This document shows positions 25,924 through 35,768 of a stretch of 64,000 nucleotides of DNA, one piece after another (positions within the stretch are counted from its first letter, which is position 1; every line of letters begins with the position of its first letter). Made by a program: the position numbers and the translations under genes. This stretch comes from Shewanella chilikensis (lineage in GTDB: Bacteria; Pseudomonadota; Gammaproteobacteria; Enterobacterales; Shewanellaceae), in NCBI RefSeq assembly GCF_002836945.1, contig NZ_NIJM01000019.1:1-64000 (forward strand). The letters run 5' to 3'. The notes under the pieces are model-generated. The model did no database searches and had not been told where the DNA came from. It saw only the letters and a list, made by a program, of their open reading frames with translations.

Positions 25924-28522
25924 AATAGTCAAAAAGAAGCTTTTTTCCCCCATCTGGCTGTTACCTATAGTGGCGTTGGCCTTGGGCGCTTGGCTGGGGC
26001 TGAAGAGCATCAAGGAATCCGGCATTGAGGTGCGGATCCACTTCCCCAGCGCCAGCGGTATGGATGTGGGCAAGACACTGGTGCGCTATCAGGGATTGAC
26101 CGTCGGCAAGGTGGTGGATATCTCCATCGATGAAGAGCTGCAGGGCGTGAACGTCGATGTCCTGATGGACTACCGCGCCGAGCCTTTCCTCAGGGATGAA
26201 ACCAAGTTCTGGCTGGTGACCCCCAAGGCATCCATCACAGGTGTCGAAGGTTTAGATGCCTTGTTCTCGGGGAACTATATAGGTATTCAACCCGGGGATG
26301 GCGATTCACGTTACCGCTACGAAGCCGAGCGCTCTGCCCCGGCCGTTCTGCCCAGTAATGATGGCTTAGTGATTGAACTGAGCGCCGATCGCCTCGGCTC
26401 ACTGGATGTGGGCTCTCCGGTATTCTACCGCCAGGTGCCGGTCGGCAGTGTGGTCAGCTATCGACTCGACAACAGTGACAAGCTGCTGCTAAGCGCTTTT
26501 ATTCAGGAGCAATATGCCTATCTGGTCAAGAAAGACTCCCGCTTCTGGAATGTCTCCGGCATAGAGATCAACGCCTCGCTTTCCGGCGTCAAAGTCAGCG
26601 CCGAGAGTCTGGCGGCGATACTCGCCGGCGGCATCAACTTTGATTCCCCCGAAAGCTCAAAGCATGCAAAGAACGGCGATAGTTTCACCCTGTATGACAA
26701 TGAAACAGAAGCCAGTGGCGGCGCCAGCTTTATTCTGTCGGCAAAAAACGCCGATGGCCTCGACAAGGGCAGCCCTATTCTCTATCGCGGTTTGCCCATA
26801 GGGGAAATCGAAGAGATAGCGCTGGCCAATGACGGCGTAGCGCTGCATGCCCGCCTGGACGCCCCCTACTCGAGTCTTTTGACCGGCACGGCGCAGTTTT
26901 GGCGTGAAGGCGCCGAGCTGTCACTGTCCGGCATAAAACACCCGGGCCGATTGCTGAGCGGCGATGCCATCGCCTTTCTCCCGGGTACGGGCGAGGCCCA
27001 AACCCGTTACGCCTTGGCCGAGCAGGCGCCGGATCTCAGCAAGGCCAAGGCGCTAAAGATAACGCTTAGGGCCGATGAAAACCCCGGCATCAGCCCAGAT
27101 GCCGAGCTGAGGTACAAGAAGATCGCCATAGGCAAGGTCACTTCAGTTGCCCTGAGCCGGGACTTTAACTCGGTAGAGTACCAGGCCGAGGTGTTGCCCG
27201 AGTTTGCCCCGCTGCTGACTCAAGGCAGTGACTTCATCGCCGAAGCCGCGCTGGACTTCAACGCCTCACTGGACGGCGTCAGCCTCAAGAGTGGCGATTT
27301 TGCGACCCTCACCAAGGGCAGTGTCAGCTTAAGACGCGGCCAAAGCCGCAAGGGCGCCGATCTTTCCAAGCCGCTGCCGCTGTTTGCCTCGAGTGCCGAG
27401 GCTGGCCACTATTACCAAGGCATGGAGCAGCTCAAATGGCAGCTCTACAGCGATGATGGCGCCGACTTGAGCCCGGGCGCACCTGTCTACTACAAGAAGA
27501 TGCAAATAGGACAAGTGAAACAGGTCAGCTGGCAGAGCCAGGATGACAGATTTGCCATTGCGCTCGCCATAGACCATACCTTTGCGCCCCTGCTCAAACC
27601 CAATGCCGTGTTTTGGCGCAACCAGGCGGTGTCAATCGATGCCGGGCTTTCGGGAGTCAAGCTGGATGTCGCGCCGCTGGCCGGTGCCATCAAGGGCAGT
27701 ATCAGTTTGGGCTTTTTGGAGCAAGGCGAGCCCAACAATAAGCAGCTTTATGCTTCCGAGTCACTGGCGCGCAATCAGGCCGTTGCCATTGGGCTGAGTT
27801 TCCCGGCCAGTGCCACTATCAAACCAGGTGCCGCTATCCGCTATCAGGGGCATCAGATAGGTGAAGTCACCCGGGTAACCTTGAGTGACGATCTCAACAG
27901 CCAGCAACTCAGTGCCTTTCTCTATGGCCGCTATGCCGAGCCGTTTCTCAAAAGCGACAGTCGCTTCAGCCTGGTCAATGCCGAAATATCCCTTAAGGGC
28001 ATAAAGGCACCGGAAACCCTGCTGACCGGCGCCTATATCAGTGCCCTGCCGGGCCAAGCCACCAAAGTAAGCCAACAGTTCAATGGCCAAATACACACGG
28101 CGGTTGCCCCAGAGGCCGATTCGCTGCAACTGGTGCTGAGCAAGGCCAGCCTGGGCTCGGTCAACGTAGGCACAGGGATCTTCTTTCGCGGCATTCAAAT
28201 TGGCGATGTAACCAGTTACCGGCTGGCACCCAATGGCGATGAAGTCTGGATCCAGACCCAAATTGCCGCGCCTTATCGGCATCTTATCAACCAGAGCAGC
28301 AGGTTCTACGACTTGTCCGGTATTCGGGTCGATTTGGGGCTGTTTTCCGGAGCCCAAATCGAAACCGGCTCATTGGAAACCATACTCGCCGGCGGCATAG
28401 GAGTGGTCACTGAGCTCGACAATCAAAGCAGCAAACCGCTTGAAAACCAGAGCCTGATGCCACTTCATGACAAACCCGAGCGCGACTGGCTCAACTGGCG
28501 CCCAAGACTCAGCCAGCCATAA
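25901..28522 (+). CDS. letB: LetB/YebT: seven-MCE-domain intermembrane lipid-transport protein
   Basis: LetB forms a stack of hexameric MCE rings making a hydrophobic tunnel from the inner to the outer membrane. The 873-aa protein has an N-terminal membrane helix (about residues 17-36) and seven MCE repeats, each recognisable by a VxYRGxxIG-like core: VRYQGLTVG, VFYRQVPVG, ILYRGLPIG, LRYKKIAIG, VYYKKMQIG, IRYQGHQIG, IFFRGIQIG. That number equals E. coli LetB. The start at 25901 is chosen because the upstream frame is the shadow of the letA-type gene. Confidence 0.94.
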   Translation: MTQIEKPKIVKKKLFSPIWLLPIVALALGAWLGLKSIKESGIEVRIHFPSASGMDVGKTLVRYQGLTVGKVVDISIDEELQGVNVDVLMDYRAEPFLRDETKFWLVTPKASITGVEGLDALFSGNYIGIQPGDGDSRYRYEAERSAPAVLPSNDGLVIELSADRLGSLDVGSPVFYRQVPVGSVVSYRLDNSDKLLLSAFIQEQYAYLVKKDSRFWNVSGIEINASLSGVKVSAESLAAILAGGINFDSPESSKHAKNGDSFTLYDNETEASGGASFILSAKNADGLDKGSPILYRGLPIGEIEEIALANDGVALHARLDAPYSSLLTGTAQFWREGAELSLSGIKHPGRLLSGDAIAFLPGTGEAQTRYALAEQAPDLSKAKALKITLRADENPGISPDAELRYKKIAIGKVTSVALSRDFNSVEYQAEVLPEFAPLLTQGSDFIAEAALDFNASLDGVSLKSGDFATLTKGSVSLRRGQSRKGADLSKPLPLFASSAEAGHYYQGMEQLKWQLYSDDGADLSPGAPVYYKKMQIGQVKQVSWQSQDDRFAIALAIDHTFAPLLKPNAVFWRNQAVSIDAGLSGVKLDVAPLAGAIKGSISLGFLEQGEPNNKQLYASESLARNQAVAIGLSFPASATIKPGAAIRYQGHQIGEVTRVTLSDDLNSQQLSAFLYGRYAEPFLKSDSRFSLVNAEISLKGIKAPETLLTGAYISALPGQATKVSQQFNGQIHTAVAPEADSLQLVLSKASLGSVNVGTGIFFRGIQIGDVTSYRLAPNGDEVWIQTQIAAPYRHLINQSSRFYDLSGIRVDLGLFSGAQIETGSLETILAGGIGVVTELDNQSSKPLENQSLMPLHDKPERDWLNWRPRLSQP

Positions 28523-28527
28523 AACCC

Positions 28528-28559
28528 AAACGGGGCTCATCTGAGCCCCGTTTTTTAAC
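28528..28559 (+). terminator. letAB terminator
   Basis: AAACGGGGCTC (28528-28538) pairs with GAGCCCCGTTT (28543-28553) and is followed by T residues. This is a strong intrinsic terminator, between letB and the convergent SpmA/B-like gene. Confidence 0.92.
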
Positions 28560-28584
28560 TCTGTAATCCTACCTATGTATCGCC

Positions 28585-29811
28585 TCAGCCATAAAACCAA
28601 TAACACACGACGATAGCAGTGCAGATACCCGCCAGATCAGCAAACAAGCCACAAGCCAGTGCGTGGCGGCCATTACGGATACCGACGGCACCAAAATACA
28701 CCGCCAGCACGTAAAAAGTGGTTTCAGTACTGCCCTGGAAAATGGCCGCCAGCCTGCCGGCAAAAGAATCAACGCCGTAATGGGCCATGGTTTCCAGCAT
28801 CATGGCTCTGGCGCCGGAGCCGCTCAAAGGCTTCATCAGGGCGGTTGGCAAGGCATCGATAAAGCGGCCATCCATCCCCATATGGCTCACCAAAGCGGCT
28901 ATAACCCCGAGTAGATAATCCAGCGCGCCGGAGGCGCGCAGTAAGGCTATCGCCAACAACATGGCCAGCAGATAAGGAATCAGCCGCACCGACTGTTCAA
29001 ACCCCGACTTGGCGCCTTCGATAAACTCATCGTAAACCGCCACCCGCCTAAGCAGCGCCACCAGCACAAAGGCAAAGATGATCCCCAGCAGCAAACCGTT
29101 CCCCAGCATGGCGGAGACTTCGCCGATCCGCTCGGCTCCCAGGGTCAACAGGTACATTACACCGGCGCTGAGACCGCCGAGCAGTATTGCGCCATAACCC
29201 AGTACCACCCAATCCAGCAAGCGTATCCTTTGTACCAGCGCCACCACACTCAAACCTGCCAGGGTCGAGCCCAGGGTAGAGAGTAAAATAGGCAGGAAAA
29301 TGTCGGCAGGATCAGCCGCCCCTTGCTGCGCCCGATACAGAAAAACCGTCACGGGTACCAAAGTCACGGAAGAGGTGTTGAGCACCAAAAACAGGATCTG
29401 GGCATTGGTGGCGGTCTTCTTGTCGGGGTTCAGGCTTTGCAGATCCGCCATCGCCTTAAGTCCCAATGGTGTGGCGGCATTGTCCAACCCCAGCATATTG
29501 GCGGTCAGGTTCATGGTGACGCTGCCATAGGCGGGATGGCCTCTTGGCACTTCCGGCATCAACTTGCTGAGCAGCGGCTCAAATACCCAGGCGATGGCGG
29601 CAACCACTCCGGCTTTTTCGCCGAGACGCATCAGCCCCATCCACAGGGTCAACACCCCGATCAATCCCAGGGCTATTTCGGCGGCCAATTTGGCGCTGTC
29701 AAACATCGCCGTGACAGACTCATTGAGAACGGTCGCATCGCCGCTCATCAAACGCAGCAAAATCGCTCCCAGCGCGATAATAAAGAACAGACTCCAAACC
29801 CGGTTCAACAC
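28585..29811 (-). CDS. SpmA/SpmB-like fused nucleoside-recognition membrane protein
   Basis: The 408-aa polytopic protein has two 'gate' domains in tandem: an SpmA-like half with MNLTANMLGLDNAATPLGLKA and an SpmB-like half ending with GSTETTFYVLAVYFGAVGIRN. In Bacillus these are two spore-maturation proteins; in non-sporulating proteobacteria the fused form is common and of unknown transport function. It runs divergent from rsmF and convergent to letB. About ten membrane helices are evident. Confidence 0.85.
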   Translation of the reverse strand: MLNRVWSLFFIIALGAILLRLMSGDATVLNESVTAMFDSAKLAAEIALGLIGVLTLWMGLMRLGEKAGVVAAIAWVFEPLLSKLMPEVPRGHPAYGSVTMNLTANMLGLDNAATPLGLKAMADLQSLNPDKKTATNAQILFLVLNTSSVTLVPVTVFLYRAQQGAADPADIFLPILLSTLGSTLAGLSVVALVQRIRLLDWVVLGYGAILLGGLSAGVMYLLTLGAERIGEVSAMLGNGLLLGIIFAFVLVALLRRVAVYDEFIEGAKSGFEQSVRLIPYLLAMLLAIALLRASGALDYLLGVIAALVSHMGMDGRFIDALPTALMKPLSGSGARAMMLETMAHYGVDSFAGRLAAIFQGSTETTFYVLAVYFGAVGIRNGRHALACGLFADLAGICTAIVVCYWFYG

Positions 29812-29882
29812 CTAAAACACCCCACAGTCGCCGCGCCCGAGTGTGCTATACTGCCGCCATCCCGGGGTCACCCTTTTTGTTT

Positions 29883-31286
29883 ATGGTTCAATTAAATCAG
29901 AATTTTATCAACAGTATCGCCAAGGATCTGCCAGAACATCTCAAGCTCGAGGATTTTATTCACTTTTGCAGCTTACCACTGAGAGCCGCCTTGCGGGTCA
30001 ACACCCTCAAAATCAGCGTCGATGAATTCCTCTCGAGAATGCGGGCCAAAGGCTGGCAGTTCGAAACCATTCCCTGGTGCCCTGAGGGATTTTGGTATCA
30101 GGCGGGCGATAGCCAACCCGGAAATTGTATCGAACATCAGCAAGGGCTGTTTTACATTCAGGAGGCCAGCTCCATGCTGCCGCCCATGGCGCTGCTGGAG
30201 CCGGGAATGGAGCGGGTGCTGGATATGGCATCGGCGCCGGGATCCAAGACCACACAAATGGCGGCCATGATGGCCAATGGAGGCGTGCTGATCGCCAACG
30301 AATACTCCTCCAGCCGCGTCAAAGTGCTGCATGCCAATCTGCAGAGAATGGGGGTCAGCAATACGGCCCTGACCCACTTCGATGCCAGGGTGTTCGGCCA
30401 ATACCAGTATGAATCCATGGATGCGGTGTTGCTCGATGCCCCCTGTAGCGGTGAAGGCACGGTACGCAAGGATCCGGATGCCCTCAAACACTGGGATCCA
30501 CAGGAGATAGCCGACATTGCCGCCACCCAGAGGGATCTGATAGATTCCGCCTTTCTGGCGCTTAAGCCTGGCGGGGTAATGGTGTACTCCACCTGTACCC
30601 TCAACAGCCAGGAAAACCAGGCCGTACTGCAACACCTCAAGCAGAAATATGGCGCTGCCGTGGCCTTTGAGTCACTTGAATCACTGTTTGCCGGAGCGGA
30701 AAAAGCCTGCACTGCCGAGGGTTTCCTGCATATTTGGCCGCAAATCTATGACAGCGAAGGTTTCTTTGTTGCCAAGGTGCGTAAGCTGAGTTCAGTGGCG
30801 CGCGAAAGTGATGAACCCAAACAGCAAAAGCAGTTTCCTTTCAGTCCCGCCAGTACCAAACAGCAACAGGCCATCGCCGCCGAACTGCAGCGGTTGCTCG
30901 GCAAAACGCTTCCCGAAGGCAGCCTCTGGATAAGGGATCAGGAGTACTGGCTGTTTCCCAGCGGCTTTGAGCCCTTTATCGGCAAGATGCGTTATCAGCG
31001 TATCGGCCTTAAGCTCGCCGATGACAGTAAGCATGGGTTGAAACTGCGCCATGAAGCCTTAATGGCCTTGGGAGTAACCGCCGACAAGGGTTATGAAGTT
31101 ACAGAGCCTGAAGCTCAGGCTTATCTGATGGGCCGGGATATCGCGCTTGATGGCAGTGAAAAGGCCCGTGGTGAGCTGGTATTGACCTGGGGCGGGCAAG
31201 TGCTGGGGTTGGGTAAACATCTGGGCAACCGGCTGAAGAACAACCTGCCGCGGGAGCTGGTCAAAGATAAAATTTGTCTGTCCTGA
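29883..31286 (+). CDS. rsmF: 16S rRNA m5C1407 methyltransferase RsmF
   Basis: RsmF (YebU) methylates C1407 of 16S rRNA in the 30S subunit. From ATG 29883 the protein has 467 aa: a NOL1/NOP2/Sun catalytic domain with the SAM site MASAPGSKTTQMA (about 115-127), and the two catalytic Cys in DAPCSGEG (Cys188) and STCTLNSQEN (Cys238). C-terminal RNA-binding domains, including a PUA-like part, follow. Fourteen extra in-frame codons upstream are not family-like. It sits beside letAB, as yebU sits beside yebST in E. coli. Confidence 0.94.
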   Translation: MVQLNQNFINSIAKDLPEHLKLEDFIHFCSLPLRAALRVNTLKISVDEFLSRMRAKGWQFETIPWCPEGFWYQAGDSQPGNCIEHQQGLFYIQEASSMLPPMALLEPGMERVLDMASAPGSKTTQMAAMMANGGVLIANEYSSSRVKVLHANLQRMGVSNTALTHFDARVFGQYQYESMDAVLLDAPCSGEGTVRKDPDALKHWDPQEIADIAATQRDLIDSAFLALKPGGVMVYSTCTLNSQENQAVLQHLKQKYGAAVAFESLESLFAGAEKACTAEGFLHIWPQIYDSEGFFVAKVRKLSSVARESDEPKQQKQFPFSPASTKQQQAIAAELQRLLGKTLPEGSLWIRDQEYWLFPSGFEPFIGKMRYQRIGLKLADDSKHGLKLRHEALMALGVTADKGYEVTEPEAQAYLMGRDIALDGSEKARGELVLTWGGQVLGLGKHLGNRLKNNLPRELVKDKICLS

Positions 31287-31351
31287 ACCCAAACACTAAG
31301 CTGCTTTAGTTAGTATTCCATTAAAAAGAGTGATTTACCCAGTCAATCATT

Positions 31352-31379
31352 TTGAACACCCTAATTTTGGTTATATATT
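31352..31379 (+). promoter_or_regulatory. Candidate sigma-70 promoter of an intergenic RNA
   Basis: TTGAAC (31352-31357), 16 bp, then TATATT (31374-31379); an alternative -10 is TATTAT with 18-bp spacing. It lies 66 bp after the rsmF stop and points into a structured, gene-free stretch that ends in a strong terminator. Confidence 0.5.
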
Positions 31380-31385
31380 ATAACA

Positions 31386-31549
31386 ATTAGTGCTAACTAA
31401 TCCGCTGTCTAAATGCATCTTTCAGCGGTTATCGGCTAATATTTATTCAGAGATAGCCAATCCTGTCGGATCTCAACATTAGCGCACGGCTCAACCATGA
31501 GCCATTCCCCTAGGCCCAAAACAATTGGAATAGTTTTGGGCCTTTTTTT
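31386..31549 (+). ncRNA. Candidate structured small RNA downstream of rsmF
   Basis: Between rsmF and yjbQ a promoter-like sequence is followed by a chain of hairpins: ATTAGT/ACTAAT (31386-31401), CCGCTG/CAGCGG (31402-31428), GAGAT/ATCTC (31450-31474), GGCTC/GAGCC (31488-31503), and an 11-bp terminator with seven T (31512-31549). No convincing protein frame covers it. About 165 nt is typical for an sRNA. It could instead be a long 3' untranslated region of rsmF. Not matched to any family by eye. Confidence 0.5.
31512..31549 (+). terminator. Strong intrinsic terminator
   Basis: AGGCCCAAAAC (31512-31522) pairs perfectly with GTTTTGGGCCT (31533-31543), followed by a run of T. It lies 226 bp past rsmF and would terminate the candidate sRNA or a long rsmF transcript. 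Confidence 0.92.
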
Positions 31550-31782
31550 GCCCAGTTTCAAGCTCAATAACAGCTCATCACTCTTATTTACTGTCACTAA
31601 GGTTACAACAAACCAGGTCAACACCTTATCACCCAGGCAATTAATATTCTGCTCTGCGGTTAGAGCAGACACCTCAGCTTCTTGGAGTGACAACATTGAA
31701 AGAGATACAATGCGTCGTCGAGTGCCCGCCTACATCTAAGGAAGGTTGTTTCTTTTGATGTTAACCGTTTTAAGGAGTGCCT
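31550..31782 (+). other. Gene-free leader before yjbQ
   Basis: No credible coding region. It contains a perfect 7-bp hairpin CTGCTCT/AGAGCAG (31649-31668) and the yjbQ ribosome-binding site AAGGAG at 31772-31777. The yjbQ promoter was not assigned. Confidence 0.4.
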
Positions 31783-32202
31783 ATGTGGCATCAGCAACAA
31801 TTGACCTTGAGCGCCAAACAACGTGGTTTTCATTTAATAAGCGATGATATTGCCAAGGCTCTCGATGATATGCCTTACATCAGTTGCGGCCTATTGCACC
31901 TGCAACTGCTGCACACCTCGGCCTCGCTGACGCTCAACGAAAACGCCGATCCCACAGTGCGGCAGGATTTTGAGGCTTGGTTTAATCGCGCCGTAGCCGA
32001 AGATACCCCTTACTTTCGCCACACCTATGAGGGCGCCGATGATATGCCGGCCCATATTAAATCCAGCCTGCTGGGTACCAGTTTGCTGCTGCCTGTCAGC
32101 GCCGGACAACTGGCATTGGGCACCTGGCAAGGGATCTATCTTGGCGAGCACAGAGACAATGGCGGTCGGCGCCGCCTGCTGTTAACCCTGCAGGGGGAAT
32201 AA
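31783..32202 (+). CDS. YjbQ family protein (UPF0047)
   Basis: The 139-aa protein has the compact UPF0047 fold motifs: [35 protein letters not shown], and [20 protein letters not shown], with conserved His, Asp and Glu residues thought to bind metal. Members have weak thiamine-phosphate synthase activity in vitro, and their true role is unsettled. ATG at 31783 is preferred over GTG at 31777 because of AAGGAG spacing. Confidence 0.9.
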   Translation: MWHQQQLTLSAKQRGFHLISDDIAKALDDMPYISCGLLHLQLLHTSASLTLNENADPTVRQDFEAWFNRAVAEDTPYFRHTYEGADDMPAHIKSSLLGTSLLLPVSAGQLALGTWQGIYLGEHRDNGGRRRLLLTLQGE

Positions 32203-32280
32203 AGTGGCAAGACTTGGCAAACCGGTAAGAGTGAGCGGCACCGTTTTTGTTGAGATGCTTTTTGAGGCGGGTGTGAAACC

Positions 32281-32311
32281 GCCTGTTTAAGTCAATATGA
32301 CTCAAACAGGC
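32281..32311. terminator. Bidirectional terminator between yjbQ and an RNA methyltransferase gene
   Basis: A 13-bp stem with one mismatch: 32281-32293 pairs with 32299-32311 (GCCTGTTT core) around a 5-nt loop. T-rich flanks lie on both sides. It lies in a convergent gap. Confidence 0.75.
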
Positions 32312-32318
32312 TTGATTG

Positions 32319-33533
32319 TTACTCGGCTATCCGCTCAATTCTTGCCAGATAGAAGCCATCGAAACCGGTTTTGGCCGGGCTGATGGTTTCCTCATCGAGT
32401 AAGCGGAAATGGCCTTGCTGCTTCAGAAAACGCGCCACCTGCTGCTCGTTTTCCTGCGGCATAATCGAACAAGTGGCATAAACCAGGATCCCGCCCACCT
32501 TCACCATGCGGCTGTAACTGCCGAGAATATGCTCCTGTAGCTCCATCAGCACCGGCAAGCGCTCCGGGGTATCACGCCATTTGGTGTCCGGGTTGCGTTT
32601 CAGCACCCCAAGCCCTGAGCAAGGCACATCCAAAAGTACCCTGTCGGCGCTGAGTTTCAAACGCTTGATGGTCTTACTGGATGCAATCAGCCGAGTTTCC
32701 ACATTGTGGGCGCCGGCGCGGCGGGCCCGCTGCTTGAGATTATCCAGCTTCCACTGCTCGACATCCATCGCCAGCAGTCGTCCCTTACCCTGCATTTTGG
32801 CAGCCAGGTGCAGCGTCTTGCCGCCGGCACCGGCGCAAGCATCAATGACCCGCATCCCGGGTTCAACCCCTAGAGCTTCGGCGACATGTTGCGAGCCGGC
32901 ATCCTGCTGCTCGAACCAGCCCGACTTGAAGCATTCGGTGCGAAACAGCGCTGAATCAGAAATCACTTCAAGAGCGCTGCCAACCTCGGGGACTTCACAA
33001 GTCTCCACCCCTTCCTTGGCAAGACGAGCCTTGAGTTCTTCCCGGCTGCACTTAAGTAAATTGGTGCGCAGATAACGTTTGGGGGCCTGAGTCAAGGCGT
33101 GGCGCTCAGCCGGCCAGTTGTCTCCCAGCTGTTCACTCCCAAGCGCTTCGAGCCACTGCGGGCAACCATCGAGCAGCGCGGGCATAGCCTGGGCCTCAGC
33201 CATCCGCTGCTCAAGCAGTTCACTGTCCATCTGCAGCGCGTAACGCATTTTCGGCAGCTCAAGGCCATTGGCCATATGCCAGGCGTTGATGAGCCGGGTG
33301 CCTTCACGCTCAATTTGCTCCGCTGAAACATCGGCCAGAAAGCTGTAATAACTTAAACGGCGCAAAATATCACCGGTGACCAGAGCGATTCTGGCTTGCT
33401 CCCAAGGCTTGAGGCGCTCAGGTGCAAACTGCTTTGAGTAGGCGCGGTCCAACGGCGCACCTTGGGTCAGTACCTGATGGAGAATCGCAATGACCAGCTC
33501 ACTGGCATGTTCGCTAAGCGGGGAGTTAAGCAT
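32319..33533 (-). CDS. RsmB/NOP-family SAM-dependent RNA cytosine methyltransferase
   Basis: The 404-aa protein has an N-terminal helical NusB-like region, then a NOL1/NOP2/Sun domain: SAM site DACAGAGGKTLHLA (about 231-244) and the two catalytic Cys in DVPCSGLGVLKRNPD (Cys305) and ATCSIMPQEN (Cys355). This organisation resembles RsmB (m5C967 of 16S rRNA), but overall it is shorter and diverged, so it is probably a paralogue with another target. It is the second m5C methyltransferase gene within 3 kb of rsmF. Confidence 0.88.
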   Translation of the reverse strand: MLNSPLSEHASELVIAILHQVLTQGAPLDRAYSKQFAPERLKPWEQARIALVTGDILRRLSYYSFLADVSAEQIEREGTRLINAWHMANGLELPKMRYALQMDSELLEQRMAEAQAMPALLDGCPQWLEALGSEQLGDNWPAERHALTQAPKRYLRTNLLKCSREELKARLAKEGVETCEVPEVGSALEVISDSALFRTECFKSGWFEQQDAGSQHVAEALGVEPGMRVIDACAGAGGKTLHLAAKMQGKGRLLAMDVEQWKLDNLKQRARRAGAHNVETRLIASSKTIKRLKLSADRVLLDVPCSGLGVLKRNPDTKWRDTPERLPVLMELQEHILGSYSRMVKVGGILVYATCSIMPQENEQQVARFLKQQGHFRLLDEETISPAKTGFDGFYLARIERIAE

Positions 33534-33693
33534 ATTTGGGCCTCGGGATGGAAAACCGCTGGATCATAGGAGTTCGCCCCCTGCTCTGCAAGGGGCTTGA
33601 GTGGCTTTGACGGGATTAATCCCTTTTTTAAGACACTATTTACCCGATTTGAGCCTGGGCATGCTTTGGCTCAGAGGCGATACGTCATCCCAA

Positions 33694-33721
33694 AAGAAAC
33701 CCGACAATCGCCGGGTTTCTT
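33694..33721 (-). terminator. psuKG terminator
   Basis: AAGAAACCCG (33694-33703) pairs perfectly with CGGGTTTCTT (33712-33721). It lies 30 bp after the psuG stop codon on the minus strand. Confidence 0.85.
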
Positions 33722-33751
33722 GAAATAGCTTAATGGTTCAAAGACAGCTTA

Positions 33752-34669
33752 TTAGCGGGCCACGTACTCGCGGGCAATCTCAGCCGCCAACTTGGCATTG
33801 TTGTATACCAGTTCAATGTTGGCAGTCAGGCTGTGACCTTCGGTAATTTCGGCCACTTTGGCCAACAGGAACGGCGTTGAAGCCTTGCCGCCTATGCCTT
33901 TTTCATCCATTTCAGCTACTGCGCGGGCGATTGCGCCATCGATCAGTGCTTTATCCAACGCATGCTCGTGAGGAATTGGGTTGGCAATCACCATCCCCCC
34001 CTTGAGCCCCATGTCCCACTTGGCTTTCATGGCGGCAGCCACTTCTACCGGTTGTTCCAAGCGATAGTCGACACTGAAGTCACTCTCGCGAGTGTAGAAA
34101 GCCGGCAGTTTATCGGTTTGGAAACCAACGACAGGCACGCCTTGCGTTTCCAGATATTCACGGGTCAGGCCCAGATCCAAAATAGACTTGGCACCGGCGC
34201 AAACCACGGCCACATCTGTGTTGGCCAGTTCCTGCAAATCGGCAGAGATATCGAAAGTTTGCTGAGCGCCGCGGTGTACACCGCCGATACCACCGGTAGC
34301 AAACACCTTAATACCGGCCATTGCCGCCAGGATCATGGTAGAAGCTACTGTGGTGGCACCGTCTGCACCTTTGGCGACAATAAAGGGAATGTCACGGCGA
34401 CTGGTTTTGATAACGGCCTCACCGGCCTTGCCCAGATAATTAATCTCTTCCTGGCTCATGCCTACTTTGAGGCGGCCCTTGAGAATGGCGATGGTTGCGG
34501 GTACAGCGCCGTTATCACGGATGATCTGCTCCACTTTGAGCGCTGTCTCAACGTTCTGCGGATACGGCATACCATGGGAAATAATGGTCGATTCCAGCGC
34601 GACCACCGGCTTGCCTTGTTCCAGGGCGGCTTGAACTTCAGGATGAATATCCAGATACTGCTTCAGCAT
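33752..34669 (-). CDS. psuG: Pseudouridine-5'-phosphate glycosidase
   Basis: PsuG cleaves the C-C glycosidic bond of pseudouridine-5'-phosphate to uracil and ribose-5-phosphate. The 305-aa protein carries the family motifs [17 protein letters not shown] at the start, [28 protein letters not shown], and [11 protein letters not shown]. The gene overlaps the end of psuK by 7 bp, so kinase and glycosidase form one operon for pseudouridine salvage. Confidence 0.95.
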   Translation of the reverse strand: MLKQYLDIHPEVQAALEQGKPVVALESTIISHGMPYPQNVETALKVEQIIRDNGAVPATIAILKGRLKVGMSQEEINYLGKAGEAVIKTSRRDIPFIVAKGADGATTVASTMILAAMAGIKVFATGGIGGVHRGAQQTFDISADLQELANTDVAVVCAGAKSILDLGLTREYLETQGVPVVGFQTDKLPAFYTRESDFSVDYRLEQPVEVAAAMKAKWDMGLKGGMVIANPIPHEHALDKALIDGAIARAVAEMDEKGIGGKASTPFLLAKVAEITEGHSLTANIELVYNNAKLAAEIAREYVAR

Positions 34670-35754
34670 AACGACTCCTTGATAATACGGTTTACAGAGA
34701 TTTCAGACATATTAGGGTTGATAGTTGCGATATGAGACAGCGCCAACCGGGCCGCTGCCATCGCAAATTCTGTGGTTTCCAGCAATGGCCACTGCTTAAG
34801 CCAACCGTGAGCCAATCCGGCCAGGAAGGCATCTCCGGCGCCATTGGCGTTGACCATTTCCACCTGCTTGGTGGGTACCATCTGCGACTCGCCACCATCA
34901 CTGACAAATACCCCTTCACTGCCCATACTGAGGAAGATCCGCTTGACGCCCTGTTCATGGAACCAGTTAGCGATAGCGTTTAAGTCTTCTTTGCTGCGCA
35001 TTTCGATGCCGGAGAGATGCTCGGCTTCTTTGAGGTTGGGTTTGAGGGTGTGGATGGCGTTGAGGTAAGGCTTGATTTTCATCGCCTTGACACAGGAAAC
35101 CGTGTCAATAAATACCGGAACTTGAGGGAAGTTGCTCAAAAGATAAGATAAGGCGGCTTCGGAAAGGTTGGTGTCCAACACCAGAAGTTCGGCGCGGCGC
35201 AGCATATCTTCAAGCCCCTTGAGCACTTCAGGGCCCAATCTTTCCAAAATGGCCATGTCGTTAATGGCTACATGCATATCAGCGTCGCCATCCAGTACCG
35301 AAAGATAGGTGGAAGTCACCGCATCTTCGAACTGCAAGCTGTTACCCATATCGACTCCGGCCTGACGACACTGAGCGGTGATCATTTCACCATAAGCATC
35401 TTTTCCTATCGCCGTCACCAACCGGGTATCTGAACCCAGGCGCGCCAGGTTTTCGGCAATGTTGCGCCCAACACCACCGGGTGAGCAACTGACGCTGCCG
35501 GGATTGGAATCCCCTACCCTTAGCTTGGAAGCCGGTCGGCCAAGAATATCCATATTGGCGCCGCCTATCACCACCGCATAGGGGTTCTCTGCCAGGATAT
35601 AACCCTTACCGCGGATCACGCCTTTATGGGTCAGATTCATAATATGACCGGCAACGGCAGAGCGGGTGATACCCAATTGATCAGCTAGTTTTTGCTGTGG
35701 GATCAATGGGTCAGCTTTAATCAGGGCCAGAATTTCGAGTTCACGTTCTGTCAT
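34663..35754 (-). CDS. psuK: Pseudouridine kinase with N-terminal helix-turn-helix
   Basis: The 363-aa protein has a helix-turn-helix at residues 1-60 ([20 protein letters not shown]) and a PfkB sugar-kinase domain: [28 protein letters not shown], and the catalytic [17 protein letters not shown] near the C-terminus. PsuK phosphorylates pseudouridine for PsuG. The open frame runs 26 codons upstream, but ATG at 35754 begins the HTH. The DNA-binding domain suggests that it regulates its own operon, consistent with a duplicated palindrome just upstream. Confidence 0.92.
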   Translation of the reverse strand: MTERELEILALIKADPLIPQQKLADQLGITRSAVAGHIMNLTHKGVIRGKGYILAENPYAVVIGGANMDILGRPASKLRVGDSNPGSVSCSPGGVGRNIAENLARLGSDTRLVTAIGKDAYGEMITAQCRQAGVDMGNSLQFEDAVTSTYLSVLDGDADMHVAINDMAILERLGPEVLKGLEDMLRRAELLVLDTNLSEAALSYLLSNFPQVPVFIDTVSCVKAMKIKPYLNAIHTLKPNLKEAEHLSGIEMRSKEDLNAIANWFHEQGVKRIFLSMGSEGVFVSDGGESQMVPTKQVEMVNANGAGDAFLAGLAHGWLKQWPLLETTEFAMAAARLALSHIATINPNMSEISVNRIIKESLC

Positions 35755-35768
35755 TGGCGCGCTCCTGC

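Noticed and set aside
31497-31739. 80-codon frame between rsmF and yjbQ
   Set aside because: It runs through the terminator hairpin and T-run, has no good ribosome-binding site and no likeness to known proteins.
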